A stretch of DNA of 64,000 nucleotides, taken from Bacteroidia bacterium. GTDB lineage: Bacteria > Bacteroidota > Bacteroidia > UKL13-3. Below, one piece after another: positions 8,704-17,624 of the stretch. Where the stretch lies: contig JAKLJI010000001.1 of the NCBI GenBank assembly GCA_023151275.1, forward strand, positions 396,409 through 460,408. The letters are read 5' to 3'. The translations under genes were made by a program, and so were the position numbers. A model generated the notes under the pieces. The model was not told where the DNA came from, did not search any database, and saw only the letters and a list, made by a program, of their open reading frames with translations. Position 1 is the stretch's first letter. Each line of letters opens with the position of its first letter.

Positions 8704-9504
8704 CTATTTTTTGCGCCTAACCGTATGTGTTTTGCCTCCTACATTTACAGTAAATGTTCCATCGCAGGCGCCATCACCGTAGTCTAACACACGAGTTTGT
8801 CTGTCTTCAACATTTAGTTCAAGTTTACCGGCAACCACCCTCCAGGTGCAACTGTTATCAATCCTCAAATCGGTTAACGTGCGGCAGGAGAAATTTTTTC
8901 CGTTACGGTTAACTCCAGAGCTTTGGCCCGAGATTAAATAGACATCATCGTATCGGTTTTTGGTTGAAGATCCTGAAATCCATGTTCTGGTACGTGTGCT
9001 TGTCCAAGTATAGCTTTGATTGGATGGACTGGTTATTGCAATTGATGCATTAACGGAATAAACAAGCTGATTATCAGAATTTAAGCCCTTATTCTCAATT
9101 TGTTTTGAACCTTGAATCTGATTATCATTTTGATAAAAATCCTCAAAACCTATCTGAACCAAGGTTCCTGCTTGTTTGTAAGCACCTGTCCAGGAAACGA
9201 GAATTTTCCCTCTTCTCAAATTTCCATCCTCGCACAAAAAGTTTTCAGGTCCAAAATCAACTGTTAATCGTTTTGGGGAATTAAGGGTATCGATTGTTCG
9301 AATTGGATAGTTTCCCTTATTCAAACCCGTTGAATTCAAGGCCTCATCAACTTCTTTCAAAATCTGTTCAGAATTAAATTCAGCAGAATTCTGGTCTTCA
9401 AAACTAGTCCAGTCATTTCTTTCAGAATCTTGTTTGCGGCATGAGCTTCCTGCGATAAGGAAAAGAACAAGTAAAGCGATTAGCGAACGAGTTGTTGTTT
9501 TCAT
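8704..9504 (-). CDS. Uncharacterised lipoprotein
   Basis: 266 residues with a lipoprotein signal peptide; the lipobox LIAGSSC places the lipidated Cys at residue 22. The mature part has a polar linker and then a beta-rich domain with repeated Thr/Ser/Asn strands (IAITSPSNQSYTW, STRTRTW) and conserved-looking Cys residues (FLCEDG, FSCRTL, NSCTW, GACDG). No enzyme motif is visible. I do not recognise the family. A surface or periplasmic lipid-anchored binding protein is the most that can be said. It stands alone, divergent from the symporter gene at 9607. Confidence 0.85.
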   Translation of the reverse strand: MKTTTRSLIALLVLFLIAGSSCRKQDSERNDWTSFEDQNSAEFNSEQILKEVDEALNSTGLNKGNYPIRTIDTLNSPKRLTVDFGPENFLCEDGNLRRGKILVSWTGAYKQAGTLVQIGFEDFYQNDNQIQGSKQIENKGLNSDNQLVYSVNASIAITSPSNQSYTWTSTRTRTWISGSSTKNRYDDVYLISGQSSGVNRNGKNFSCRTLTDLRIDNSCTWRVVAGKLELNVEDRQTRVLDYGDGACDGTFTVNVGGKTHTVRRKK

Positions 9505-9594
9505 TTTGATTTGATTTTATTCTAAGACTGAGAAAATTGGCGAAAGTTTAATTGGTTCAAAAATGTAGCTATTTTTTATTCTTAAGTTGAAGGT

Positions 9595-9602
9595 TAAGTT
9601 TG
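9595..9602 (+). promoter_or_regulatory. -7 box TAAGTTTG, 4 nt before the symporter start codon
   Basis: A perfect TAnnTTTG box with only AAAC between it and the ATG at 9607. Transcription should begin at or next to the A of the ATG. No TTTG -33 box lies at the expected distance. Confidence 0.5.
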
Positions 9603-9606
9603 AAAC

Positions 9607-10995
9607 ATGAAGAAAATGAAACAGTTCCCTTTGGTTTACTTCCTTGCTTCTATATCATTAAGCCTGATTCTTAGTTTTTCCGGGCTTGATAATGGAATAC
9701 TCAATTCATTGTCGCATTGGGCAATTGCCCTTAGCGGCTTATGGTTTGCAGTAAAAAATAAGGGTCTAACAGGCTGGATAATGGTATCGATGATTTTGGG
9801 AATAATTCTAGGACTAGATTGGCCGGGAATTCATCAATTCTGGCAAAATATAGGGATACCAATTCCCGAAAAAATTACCGGATTGAAGGTTTTTTCGGAT
9901 ATTTTTCTTCGACTCATTAAGACCATTATCGCACCCTTGCTTCTTGCAACACTTGTGGTTGGAATTGCCGGTCATTCAAACATCAAACAAGTTGGAAGAA
10001 TGGGTTTAAAAGCAATTACCTACTTTGAGATTGTAACAACAATTGCCTTGTTCATTGGACTTGTCGCAATTAACCTCACTCAAGCTGGGAAAGGAACTGA
10101 GCTAAAAGTAGAGGGGACTCAAATTGAAAAAGCCGAGAAGCTACTCAGTCAGAAAAACAATCACGATGTCATTCTTGATATTTTTCCCGAGAACATTGCG
10201 AAATCTATTGCAGACAATCAAATCCTTCAAATTGTAGTTTTCAGCATTTTGTTTGGCATTGGTTTGGCCATGGTAGGGGATAAGACGAAGAAAAACAGTG
10301 TTTTAAGCTTCATGGAAGGATTAAGTGAAACCATGTTTAAATTCACTGATATTGTAATGTGGTTCGCACCATTAGCTGTTGGTGGGGCCATGGCTTATTC
10401 TGTTTCTTCTATGGGTTTAGGCGTTATTGGAAATCTGCTTAAACTAGTTGGAACGCTTTATGTCGCATTAATTGCTTTCGTATTACTTGTATTGGTTCCG
10501 ATTGCAATTCTTGTAAAACTTCCAATTCGAAAATTTATCAGTACAATTTCTGAACCAGTATCCATTGCTTTTGCAACAGCATCCTCAGAAGCCGCGTTGC
10601 CGAAAGCCATGGAAAACCTTGAGAAAATGGGCATTCCCGGAAAAATTGTATCATTCGTTTTACCCACTGGATACAGCTTTAACCTAGATGGTACAACACT
10701 TTATCTAAGCCTGGCATCTGTTTTTATTGCTCAGGCATCCGGAATAGAGCTTAGCATTGCTCAACAAATTCAAATGTGCTTAATCTTAATGCTTACTAGC
10801 AAAGGTGTTGCAGGTGTTAGGGGTGCATCGTTTTTAATTCTGGTAAGTACAGTTTCTTCGCTTGGATTGGATCCTCAGAAGGCATTTGCAATTCTTGCTG
10901 TAGATGCGCTAATGGATATGGGAAGAACTACCGTAAATGTTATAGGAAACTGCCTTGCGACATATGTTATCGCTAAGTGGGAAAAGGAAGTTTAA
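9607..10995 (+). CDS. Dicarboxylate/amino acid:cation symporter (DAACS family)
   Basis: 462 residues with the hydrophobic pattern of the GltPh fold. An extra N-terminal pair of hydrophobic segments is followed by the conserved core. Signature motifs are the serine-rich hairpin region (SSEAALPKAMENLE), FNLDGTTLYL of TM7, and GRTTVNVIGN of TM8, where the family binds the substrate carboxylate. These proteins import glutamate, aspartate or C4-dicarboxylates with Na+ or H+ across the inner membrane. The exact substrate cannot be read from the sequence. It is a single gene with a -7 box directly before the start codon. Confidence 0.93.
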   Translation: MKKMKQFPLVYFLASISLSLILSFSGLDNGILNSLSHWAIALSGLWFAVKNKGLTGWIMVSMILGIILGLDWPGIHQFWQNIGIPIPEKITGLKVFSDIFLRLIKTIIAPLLLATLVVGIAGHSNIKQVGRMGLKAITYFEIVTTIALFIGLVAINLTQAGKGTELKVEGTQIEKAEKLLSQKNNHDVILDIFPENIAKSIADNQILQIVVFSILFGIGLAMVGDKTKKNSVLSFMEGLSETMFKFTDIVMWFAPLAVGGAMAYSVSSMGLGVIGNLLKLVGTLYVALIAFVLLVLVPIAILVKLPIRKFISTISEPVSIAFATASSEAALPKAMENLEKMGIPGKIVSFVLPTGYSFNLDGTTLYLSLASVFIAQASGIELSIAQQIQMCLILMLTSKGVAGVRGASFLILVSTVSSLGLDPQKAFAILAVDALMDMGRTTVNVIGNCLATYVIAKWEKEV

Positions 10996-11075
10996 TCCCA
11001 TTAAAAAGTAAACAATCCACAGGAAACCTTTGCATTCCTGTTAACTCAATTCCGAATTAGGGCATACGGCTTTTC

Positions 11076-11083
11076 TAACTTTG
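11076..11083 (+). promoter_or_regulatory. -7 box TAACTTTG upstream of the M16 peptidase operon
   Basis: A perfect TAnnTTTG box ending 15 nt before the TTG start at 11099. No matching -33 box is visible. It is the likely main promoter of the tightly packed gene run from 11099 to 20098. Confidence 0.5.
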
Positions 11084-11098
11084 TGAAAAGCCAAAGTC

Positions 11099-12343
11099 TT
11101 GATACACTATTCACGTTTTGTACTAAAAAATGGGCTAACTGTTATTCACCACCTGGACGAAAACAGCCAATTAGCCGTATTAAATCTGCTTTACAAAGTA
11201 GGTTCAAAGGAAGAAGACCCAAACAAAACAGGGTTTGCTCATTTATTTGAGCATCTGATGTTTGGGGGTACTCCAAACATTCCTGAATTTGATGAACCCT
11301 TACAAGAAGCAGGAGGGGATAGTAACGCATTTACTTCAAACGATATCACCAACTACTACCTAAGCCTGCCACTTTCAAATATTGAAACTGGTTTCTGGCT
11401 AGAAAGCGACCGTATGCGTGGCTTAGCCTTTTCACAGAAAAGCCTTGATGTTCAAAAAGGTGTTGTAATAGAAGAGTTCAAGGAAAGATATTTAAATCAA
11501 CCTTACGGAGATATTTGGTTAAGAATCTTACCCTTAGCCTACAAAGAACATCCCTATTCATGGCCAACAATTGGTAAAGAAATAAGCCATATTGAAGAAG
11601 CCAATATGGACCAGGTAAAATCCTTTTTCAAAAACTTCTATGCACCCAATAATTGCATTTTGGTTGTCGCAGGAAATATTTCCCTGGAAAGGGTTAAAGA
11701 GCTTTGCTCCATTTATTTTGAAGACATACCTGCACAAGAAATTAAACGAATAAACTATCCTCAGGAATCCGTTCAAACCGAGGCAAGATTCCAAGAAATA
11801 CAGTCAGATGTTCCAAGCAATTTAATTCTAAAAGCCTGGCATATGGGTGACCGATTAAGCCAAAATTACTATGCCATGGATTTACTTTCTGATATTCTTG
11901 GCTCCGGAAAAGGATCACGTTTATACGATGAGTTGGTTAAAAAGCAGGCTATTTTCTCGGAAATTGACGCCTACATTTCTGGAGATGCAGAACCAGGATT
12001 ATTCCTCATAGAAGGTAAGTTGTTACCAGAAACTTCATTTCATCAAGCAGAAAACGCAATAAAGGGTGTTCTTGATGAATTTTTCCGCACGGGCTGCACC
12101 GATAGAGAATTAACCATGGTTCAGAATAAAACCGAAACCAATATACGTTTTGGTGATGTTAACCTGCTAAATCGAGCTATGAAATTAGCTTTTGCTGAAT
12201 ACCTAGGAGACATTGAACTGACAAACAAAGAAATCAATTTGTATTTAGATATCACGAAAGAAATACTCCTTTCAGAAGCCAAAAGAACCTTAGTAGATAC
12301 AAATTGCTCAACCATTCACTATAAAAGCTCAAGCAATGACTAG
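11099..12343 (+). CDS. M16 family zinc peptidase, catalytic subunit
   Basis: 414 residues. It has the inverted zinc motif H48-L-F-E51-H52 and a downstream acidic ligand region (VVIEEFKERY), which mark an active M16 (pitrilysin/processing peptidase) subunit. No signal peptide is evident, so it may act in the cytoplasm. The start is the TTG at 11099; the first in-frame ATG falls inside the zinc motif and would remove the active site. The next gene overlaps by 8 bases and encodes a related subunit without the zinc motif, so the two probably form a heterodimer, as in mitochondrial processing peptidase-like pairs. Confidence 0.92.
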   Translation: MIHYSRFVLKNGLTVIHHLDENSQLAVLNLLYKVGSKEEDPNKTGFAHLFEHLMFGGTPNIPEFDEPLQEAGGDSNAFTSNDITNYYLSLPLSNIETGFWLESDRMRGLAFSQKSLDVQKGVVIEEFKERYLNQPYGDIWLRILPLAYKEHPYSWPTIGKEISHIEEANMDQVKSFFKNFYAPNNCILVVAGNISLERVKELCSIYFEDIPAQEIKRINYPQESVQTEARFQEIQSDVPSNLILKAWHMGDRLSQNYYAMDLLSDILGSGKGSRLYDELVKKQAIFSEIDAYISGDAEPGLFLIEGKLLPETSFHQAENAIKGVLDEFFRTGCTDRELTMVQNKTETNIRFGDVNLLNRAMKLAFAEYLGDIELTNKEINLYLDITKEILLSEAKRTLVDTNCSTIHYKSSSND

Positions 12344-13598
12344 AATTTCAAAACCCAGTTTAAGTAACGAAGGATACAACTTACAATTCAAGCCATTTGA
12401 AAAAACATTAACTAAGCAAGGAGTACCATTCTACTTTCAAAGCGCCGGCACACAAGATGTAATTAAGATGGAACTGGTATTCTCAGGTGGAATAATTAAT
12501 CAACCTGCACCAGGCGTTGCAAGCTTCACATGCTCTATGCTTTCTGAAGGAACTAAGTCAAAATCCGGAACCGAACTGGTAAACGCACTTGACTACTATG
12601 GTGCCTATTTTCAAGCAAAAGCTAGTGAATACGATAGCGTAATTACACTCTATTGCCTAAGCAAACACTTAATGGCTGTGCTTCCATTGCTCAACGAAGC
12701 TATTGAGGATTCTATTTTCCCTGAAAAAGCTTTGAATACCTTAAAAAGAAATGCAATTGAACGCTTAAAGGTAAATGAACAAAAAAGCTCGTTTCTGTGC
12801 AGAAGAGAATTCAATTCAAAATTCTTTGGAAATGATCATCCTCTTGGCATATCAAGCAGCATTGAGGATATCAATAAGATTGATATTGCTCAAATAATAG
12901 AATATCACCAGACCTATTTCCTTAAGGGACTAAAATATATTCTTTTAAGCGGAAGATTTGAGGATTCACTTAAGGATAAAGTTGTAGAATCTATCAACTT
13001 CTCGAATAAAGTAAGTTCTAACATAATTTATCCTGAACTCACTACACAAAAAGGAAAGTTTATCGTTACTAAAGAAAAGGCCGTACAAAGCACTATCAAA
13101 CTTGGACACAAAGGAATCTCCCGCACGCATGCATATTTTCCTACATTCCAACTCATGAACACAATTTTGGGAGGCTACTTTGGATCCAGATTAATGAAAA
13201 ACATTCGAGAGGACAAAGGATTAACTTATGGAATTTATTCATCTCATGAAACAAACTCACACTATTCTCTTTGGTACATTGAAAGTGATTTAAATAAAAA
13301 GAACATAGAAATAGCGCGAAAAGAAATATTCTCAGAGATTGCTAAGATTCAAACTGAATTAGTAGAAGCAGACGAACTTAGTACTGCAAAAAACTACTTG
13401 CTGGGTTCCATCTTAAAAAGTCTTGATAATAATCTTTCTCTTTCGGGACGTATGAAATTGATCCTAGACAACGAACTCAATTACGATTACCTCAACGAGT
13501 TTAAAGAAAGGATCTTAAAAGCGACAGCTGAAGAAATACGAGAAATAGCAAATCAGTATTTGCATATAAATGACCTTATTGAAATAACAGTTGAATAA
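12336..13598 (+). CDS. M16 family protein, non-catalytic partner subunit
   Basis: 420 residues with the M16 fold. It matches the family through VFSGGIINQPAPGVASF, the FFGNDHPLG segment and the C-terminal GGYFGSRLMKNIREDKGLTYGIYS block, which includes the substrate-binding R/Y motif of M16 proteins. The HxxEH zinc site is absent (FTCSMLSEGT at that position). In known M16 pairs the inactive subunit supplies the substrate-binding R/Y pair to the active one. The ATG overlaps the stop of the catalytic subunit by 8 bases, implying translational coupling and equal production. Confidence 0.9.
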   Translation: MTRISKPSLSNEGYNLQFKPFEKTLTKQGVPFYFQSAGTQDVIKMELVFSGGIINQPAPGVASFTCSMLSEGTKSKSGTELVNALDYYGAYFQAKASEYDSVITLYCLSKHLMAVLPLLNEAIEDSIFPEKALNTLKRNAIERLKVNEQKSSFLCRREFNSKFFGNDHPLGISSSIEDINKIDIAQIIEYHQTYFLKGLKYILLSGRFEDSLKDKVVESINFSNKVSSNIIYPELTTQKGKFIVTKEKAVQSTIKLGHKGISRTHAYFPTFQLMNTILGGYFGSRLMKNIREDKGLTYGIYSSHETNSHYSLWYIESDLNKKNIEIARKEIFSEIAKIQTELVEADELSTAKNYLLGSILKSLDNNLSLSGRMKLILDNELNYDYLNEFKERILKATAEEIREIANQYLHINDLIEITVE

Positions 13599-15300
13599 AA
13601 CCCTAAAGTACATATTAGCACTATTTGCACTTACCTCATTTCTGATTAGCAACGGCCAGTCCATTGTTATTCGAAAATCATGTAGAAGCATCAATGATAA
13701 TACTATTCTCTGGTCGAGGAATCCGAATAGCTGTACTATCATTGGAAATCTAAGTTTATACGGAAGAGAAAGCAGTGTTAGTCCATTTAATGAAATTTCA
13801 TCTATCATCAACCCCAATAATTTCACCTTTACCCATACAGGTGCAAACCTTCCTACCAATAAAAACTGGGAATACTATTTTAAATGGAATGAAGATTGTG
13901 GCTCCGGTATCATTGAATCTTTTTCCGACACTGTAACTCTAGATGAAATCCAACCCGATATTTCAATAATTGATTCTGTATCTGTAGATCCTTTCACAAA
14001 CAAAGTGCATATTGGATGGAAAGGAAACCGGAGTATCGACTTTGCTTCTTATAGCCTCTACAATTACAATCGACCAGACCCAAGAGTTGCTGAGAATTTA
14101 AAAGACACCTTCTATGTTGATGGTGGCTCTGGAAATCCATCATTAACAAAACTACGTTACGAAATTACCAGTTTGGATAGTTGTGGAAATAGAAATCCAT
14201 TGAGTGGGAACATACATCAAACTATCCAGCTTTTAATTCAAACTGATACTTGCAAAAAAGAAATCAACTTAAATTGGTCGCACTATGAAGGCTGGCCGAG
14301 TATAGATAAATACTATATTCTCTCAATTGTAGGCACCCAAATATTTATCTTAGATAGTGTGAGCGGCTCAAGCACTAGTTATTCCTTGAAAAACACAAAA
14401 AGAACTGAGGCCTTAAAGTTATTCGTAAGAGCCATCAACTCAACTATTCCGGCATCTAGTTCCTCCAACTCGGTTAATTCCATTCCCTATTTTAGATTTC
14501 CTCCGGGCAGAGATTACATTGCCAGTGTTTCACGTGAAACTGGAGGTGTGAAAATATTAATCACAAGACAGGCCGAAGCAACTCCTATTAAGACAAGTCT
14601 AAAAAAGGAAGTAAATAAAATCAGCACTTATATTTCTATCCCAACAAATAGCACGGAGTATTTGGATATAAATACAGATGATAAAAGTATTTATTCCTAC
14701 ACCATAATAAACAACGGCGCATGTTCAAGTGACATAGATTCTTCAAATACATCAAACACAATAACATTAGATATTCAAACAAATATTCAACATCTACTCA
14801 CCTGGAATACCTATTCCACGTGGAACAATGGGGTAGAAAAGTACATAATCAACAGAGGATCAGGAACTAATGAAAATGAAGCTCGGAATTTTATGGTATG
14901 GAAATCAGAAATAGATACAACAACTACAGACGAAATTGAAGAAACAAAAACAGTTTGTTATAGAATAACTGCCACAGAACGAAACTCACCTTACACAAGT
15001 GAATCAAACATAGTTTGCTATACCGTAAAGGGAAATATTTTCTGGCCAAATGCCATATCGATATATGGGATAAACAGAGTTTTCAAACCAATTGGTATCG
15101 GGATTGAAGAAGAAAATTCAAGTATTGAGATATTTGACAGGTGGGGAAGAAATGTGTTCAGTACAAACAATGGAGTAACATGGAATGGGGAGGACTCAAA
15201 TGGAAAAAAAGTAATCCCTGATGTCTACTTTTACAAAGCAATAATAAAACATGGAAATGCAAAAGAAGAATACAATGGCAGTATTCAAGTCATCAACTAG
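13591..15300 (+). CDS. Secreted protein with gliding-motility-type (CHU_C-like) C-terminal T9SS sorting domain
   Basis: 569 residues beginning with a signal peptide (to about residue 23, after SNGQS). The middle contains fibronectin-III-like beta repeats (LNWSHYEGW, LTWNTYSTW). The last ~85 residues form a CHU_C/type B sorting domain: FWPNAIS, IEIFDRWGRNVF, WNGEDSNGKKVIPDVYFY and a final strand. Proteins of this kind cross the outer membrane through the type IX system and are surface-attached or released; the specific role is unknown. The TTG start overlaps the stop of the previous gene by 8 bases. Two ParB-site-like palindromes (14526-14541, 14812-14827) lie inside the coding sequence. Confidence 0.88.
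   Translation: MNKTLKYILALFALTSFLISNGQSIVIRKSCRSINDNTILWSRNPNSCTIIGNLSLYGRESSVSPFNEISSIINPNNFTFTHTGANLPTNKNWEYYFKWNEDCGSGIIESFSDTVTLDEIQPDISIIDSVSVDPFTNKVHIGWKGNRSIDFASYSLYNYNRPDPRVAENLKDTFYVDGGSGNPSLTKLRYEITSLDSCGNRNPLSGNIHQTIQLLIQTDTCKKEINLNWSHYEGWPSIDKYYILSIVGTQIFILDSVSGSSTSYSLKNTKRTEALKLFVRAINSTIPASSSSNSVNSIPYFRFPPGRDYIASVSRETGGVKILITRQAEATPIKTSLKKEVNKISTYISIPTNSTEYLDINTDDKSIYSYTIINNGACSSDIDSSNTSNTITLDIQTNIQHLLTWNTYSTWNNGVEKYIINRGSGTNENEARNFMVWKSEIDTTTTDEIEETKTVCYRITATERNSPYTSESNIVCYTVKGNIFWPNAISIYGINRVFKPIGIGIEEENSSIEIFDRWGRNVFSTNNGVTWNGEDSNGKKVIPDVYFYKAIIKHGNAKEEYNGSIQVIN
14526..14541. other. parS-like ParB binding site 1
   Basis: TGTTTCACGTGAAACT matches the widely conserved parS consensus TGTTTCACGTGAAACA at 15 of 16 positions; the inner 14 bases form a perfect palindrome. 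It lies within the T9SS substrate gene. Confidence 0.75.
14812..14827. other. parS-like ParB binding site 2
   Basis: TATTCCACGTGGAACA matches 13 of 16 consensus positions, with a perfect 12-bp palindrome TTCCACGTGGAA. It is 286 bases from site 1, in the same gene. Confidence 0.6.
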
Positions 15301-15745
15301 ATCAATTCGTATTAATACCATACAGGTGAAGTTTGAATTAAATAAGGAAAAGATTCAAACATGGATAAAGCAAGTAGCCAAAAAACATGGCAAAATAGCT
15401 ACAGACATTACATATACACTTTGCACAGATGATTACCTACTTGAAATAAACAAGCAATACCTTAACCACGATTACTATACTGATATCATAACATTTGACC
15501 TATCTTCTGAAGAAAAACTACTTGAAGCCGATATCTACATCAGTTTAGACCGGGTAAGAGAGAATGCAAAAAATTATAAAATTACCATCAAAAAAGAACT
15601 CCTTCGCGTAATGATTCATGGCATACTACATCTATGCGGCTTGAAAGATAAAACTGAATTTGACCAAAGACAGATGCGCCAAGCCGAAGATGAGGCGCTA
15701 TATTTGTACGATAAAAAATACCAGGTTCCACGTGAAACATATTAA
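15275..15745 (+). CDS. ybeY: rRNA maturation endoribonuclease YbeY
   Basis: About 156 residues from the ATG at 15275; an ATG at 15251 in the same frame is possible but less likely, because the family N-terminus begins later. YbeY is a zinc-dependent RNase for 16S rRNA 3'-end maturation and ribosome quality control. The zinc motif reads HGILHLCGLKD: the first two His are present, but the third ligand of HGxLHLxGYDH is Asp, which I believe is usual in Bacteroidota members. Its start lies inside the end of the T9SS substrate gene and its end overlaps mnmG by 14 bases. Confidence 0.9.
   Translation: MAVFKSSTRSIRINTIQVKFELNKEKIQTWIKQVAKKHGKIATDITYTLCTDDYLLEINKQYLNHDYYTDIITFDLSSEEKLLEADIYISLDRVRENAKNYKITIKKELLRVMIHGILHLCGLKDKTEFDQRQMRQAEDEALYLYDKKYQVPRETY
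15724..15739. other. parS-like ParB binding site 3, covering the mnmG start codon
   Basis: GGTTCCACGTGAAACA matches the parS consensus at 14 of 16 positions. The GTG start of mnmG (15732-15734) is the right centre of the CACGTG core, and the ybeY stop lies just after the site. Confidence 0.7.
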
Positions 15746-17609
15746 TTTATTTCCAAGCTACGATATTATAGTTGTTGGTGCAGGACATGCAGGATGTGAA
15801 GCAGCAAATGCAGCAGCAAAACTCGGGTCAAAAGTTTTATTGATTACCATGGATATGAACAAGATTGCACAAATGAGCTGCAATCCAGCCATGGGAGGAA
15901 TAGCAAAAGGGCAGATAGTACGAGAAATTGATGCGCTTGGTGGAGGATCAGGAATTGTAACTGATCTATCTACTATTCAATTCAGAATGCTGAATAGATC
16001 AAAAGGTGCTGCCATGTGGAGTCCTAGAGCTCAAAGCGATAGGATGGTTTTTAGTGCAGAGTGGAGAAATTTACTTGAAGCAAATACCAATATTGATTTC
16101 TGGCAGGACATGGTAACTGAACTGATTATTGAAAATGGAAAATTAAGTGGCGTAAAAGTCGGAATTGGTATTGAGTTTCGGGCAAAGGCAGTTGTACTTA
16201 CTAATGGAACATTTCTAAATGGAATTATCCATATTGGACAAAAGCAATTTGGAGGGGGAAGAATAGGGGAGAAATCCGCAAAAGGATTAACTGAGCAATT
16301 GATTCAACTTGGATTTGAATCAGGAAGGATGAAAACCGGAACACCTCCAAGAATCGATGGTCGATCTTTGAATTATGAGGCAATGGAAGAACAACAGGGC
16401 GACGAAAATCCAGGAAAATTTTCGTACTCGCCAAAAACTAAACCTGTAACTAATCAACGGTCCTGCTTCATAACATACACCAATGAAAAAGTACACGAAA
16501 TCCTAAGAACTGGATTCGATGATTCACCCATGTATGCGGGGAGGATAAAAGGTCTTGGACCTAGATACTGTCCGTCCATAGAAGATAAAATAAACCGATT
16601 TGCTGAAAGAGATAGGCACCAAATATTTGTTGAGCCGGAAGGATGGAATACCGTGGAAATCTATGTAAATGGATTCAGCACATCATTACCAGAAAACATT
16701 CAACTCAAAGCACTTCAATTAATTCCAGGTTTTGAAAATGCAAAAATGTTCAGACCGGGTTATGCAATTGAATATGATTATTTTCCACCTACACAGCTAA
16801 AACCAAGTCTCGAAACACATCAAATTGAAGGACTATTTTTTGCCGGACAAATAAATGGAACAACAGGCTACGAAGAAGCTGCTTGTCAAGGTTTAATTGC
16901 AGGAATTAATGCTCATCAAAAAATAAACGAAAAAGAAGCATTTGTTCTTAACCGATCAGAAGCATACATCGGCGTACTTATTGATGACCTTATCAACAAA
17001 GGAACAGACGAACCATATCGCATGTTCACGAGCAGGGCAGAGTACAGATTACTCCTCCGCCAAGACAATGCTGATATCCGTTTAACAGAAAAAGCATACA
17101 AATTAGGAATGGTAAACAAACAAGAACTCGATGCAGTAAAATCAAAAATAACATCAACAAATGCTACAATCGAATTTTTTAAGAAAACTTCCATAACACC
17201 AAACGAAGTAAATCCAACCTTAGAAAAACTTGGAACGAACCCAATAACCCAAAATTACAAGCTGGAACAGATTCTTGCTCGCCCACAAATCTCAATAACA
17301 GATTTGATTAACCTACCAACTGTTAACCAATGGACCCAAACCTTAAGCGAAGAAGTTCTGCTTCAAACAGAAATCCAGCTGAAGTATGCTGGATACTTAG
17401 AAAAAGAACAACAGCTGGCAGATAAAATGCAAAGGTTAGAGTATATTCAAATATCACCTGATTTTGATTTTTCAAGTATTAAATCACTATCGAGTGAAGC
17501 ACGAGAAAAACTGAATAAACACAAACCGGAAAATATTGGACAAGCATCACGAATAAGCGGAATATCTCCATCAGATATATCAATTCTTCTGGTACATTTA
17601 GGCCGATAA
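15732..17609 (+). CDS. mnmG: tRNA uridine-5-carboxymethylaminomethyl(34) synthesis enzyme MnmG (GidA)
   Basis: 625 residues from the GTG at 15732. With MnmE it installs the (carboxymethyl)aminomethyl group at U34 of tRNAs that read split codon boxes. The FAD-binding GAGHAGCEAA motif starts near residue 15; MSCNPAMGGIAKG, GTFLNGIIHIG, the FAGQINGTTGYEEAACQG block and the C-terminal helical domain complete the family pattern. A longer frame begins further upstream at 15660, but the GTG gives the normal N-terminus (a short leader, then YDIIVVGAGHAG). mnmG (gidA) is a classic neighbour of replication origins, which fits the sites around it. Confidence 0.96.
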   Translation: MKHINLFPSYDIIVVGAGHAGCEAANAAAKLGSKVLLITMDMNKIAQMSCNPAMGGIAKGQIVREIDALGGGSGIVTDLSTIQFRMLNRSKGAAMWSPRAQSDRMVFSAEWRNLLEANTNIDFWQDMVTELIIENGKLSGVKVGIGIEFRAKAVVLTNGTFLNGIIHIGQKQFGGGRIGEKSAKGLTEQLIQLGFESGRMKTGTPPRIDGRSLNYEAMEEQQGDENPGKFSYSPKTKPVTNQRSCFITYTNEKVHEILRTGFDDSPMYAGRIKGLGPRYCPSIEDKINRFAERDRHQIFVEPEGWNTVEIYVNGFSTSLPENIQLKALQLIPGFENAKMFRPGYAIEYDYFPPTQLKPSLETHQIEGLFFAGQINGTTGYEEAACQGLIAGINAHQKINEKEAFVLNRSEAYIGVLIDDLINKGTDEPYRMFTSRAEYRLLLRQDNADIRLTEKAYKLGMVNKQELDAVKSKITSTNATIEFFKKTSITPNEVNPTLEKLGTNPITQNYKLEQILARPQISITDLINLPTVNQWTQTLSEEVLLQTEIQLKYAGYLEKEQQLADKMQRLEYIQISPDFDFSSIKSLSSEAREKLNKHKPENIGQASRISGISPSDISILLVHLGR

Positions 17610-17612
17610 TAT

Positions 17613-17620
17613 TTACTTTG
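17613..17620 (+). promoter_or_regulatory. Possible -7 box TTACTTTG before the methyltransferase gene
   Basis: One mismatch to TAnnTTTG. It lies 4 nt before the GTG start at 17625, the same spacing as in several perfect cases in this window. It would allow transcription separate from mnmG. Confidence 0.3.
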
Positions 17621-17624
17621 CAAA

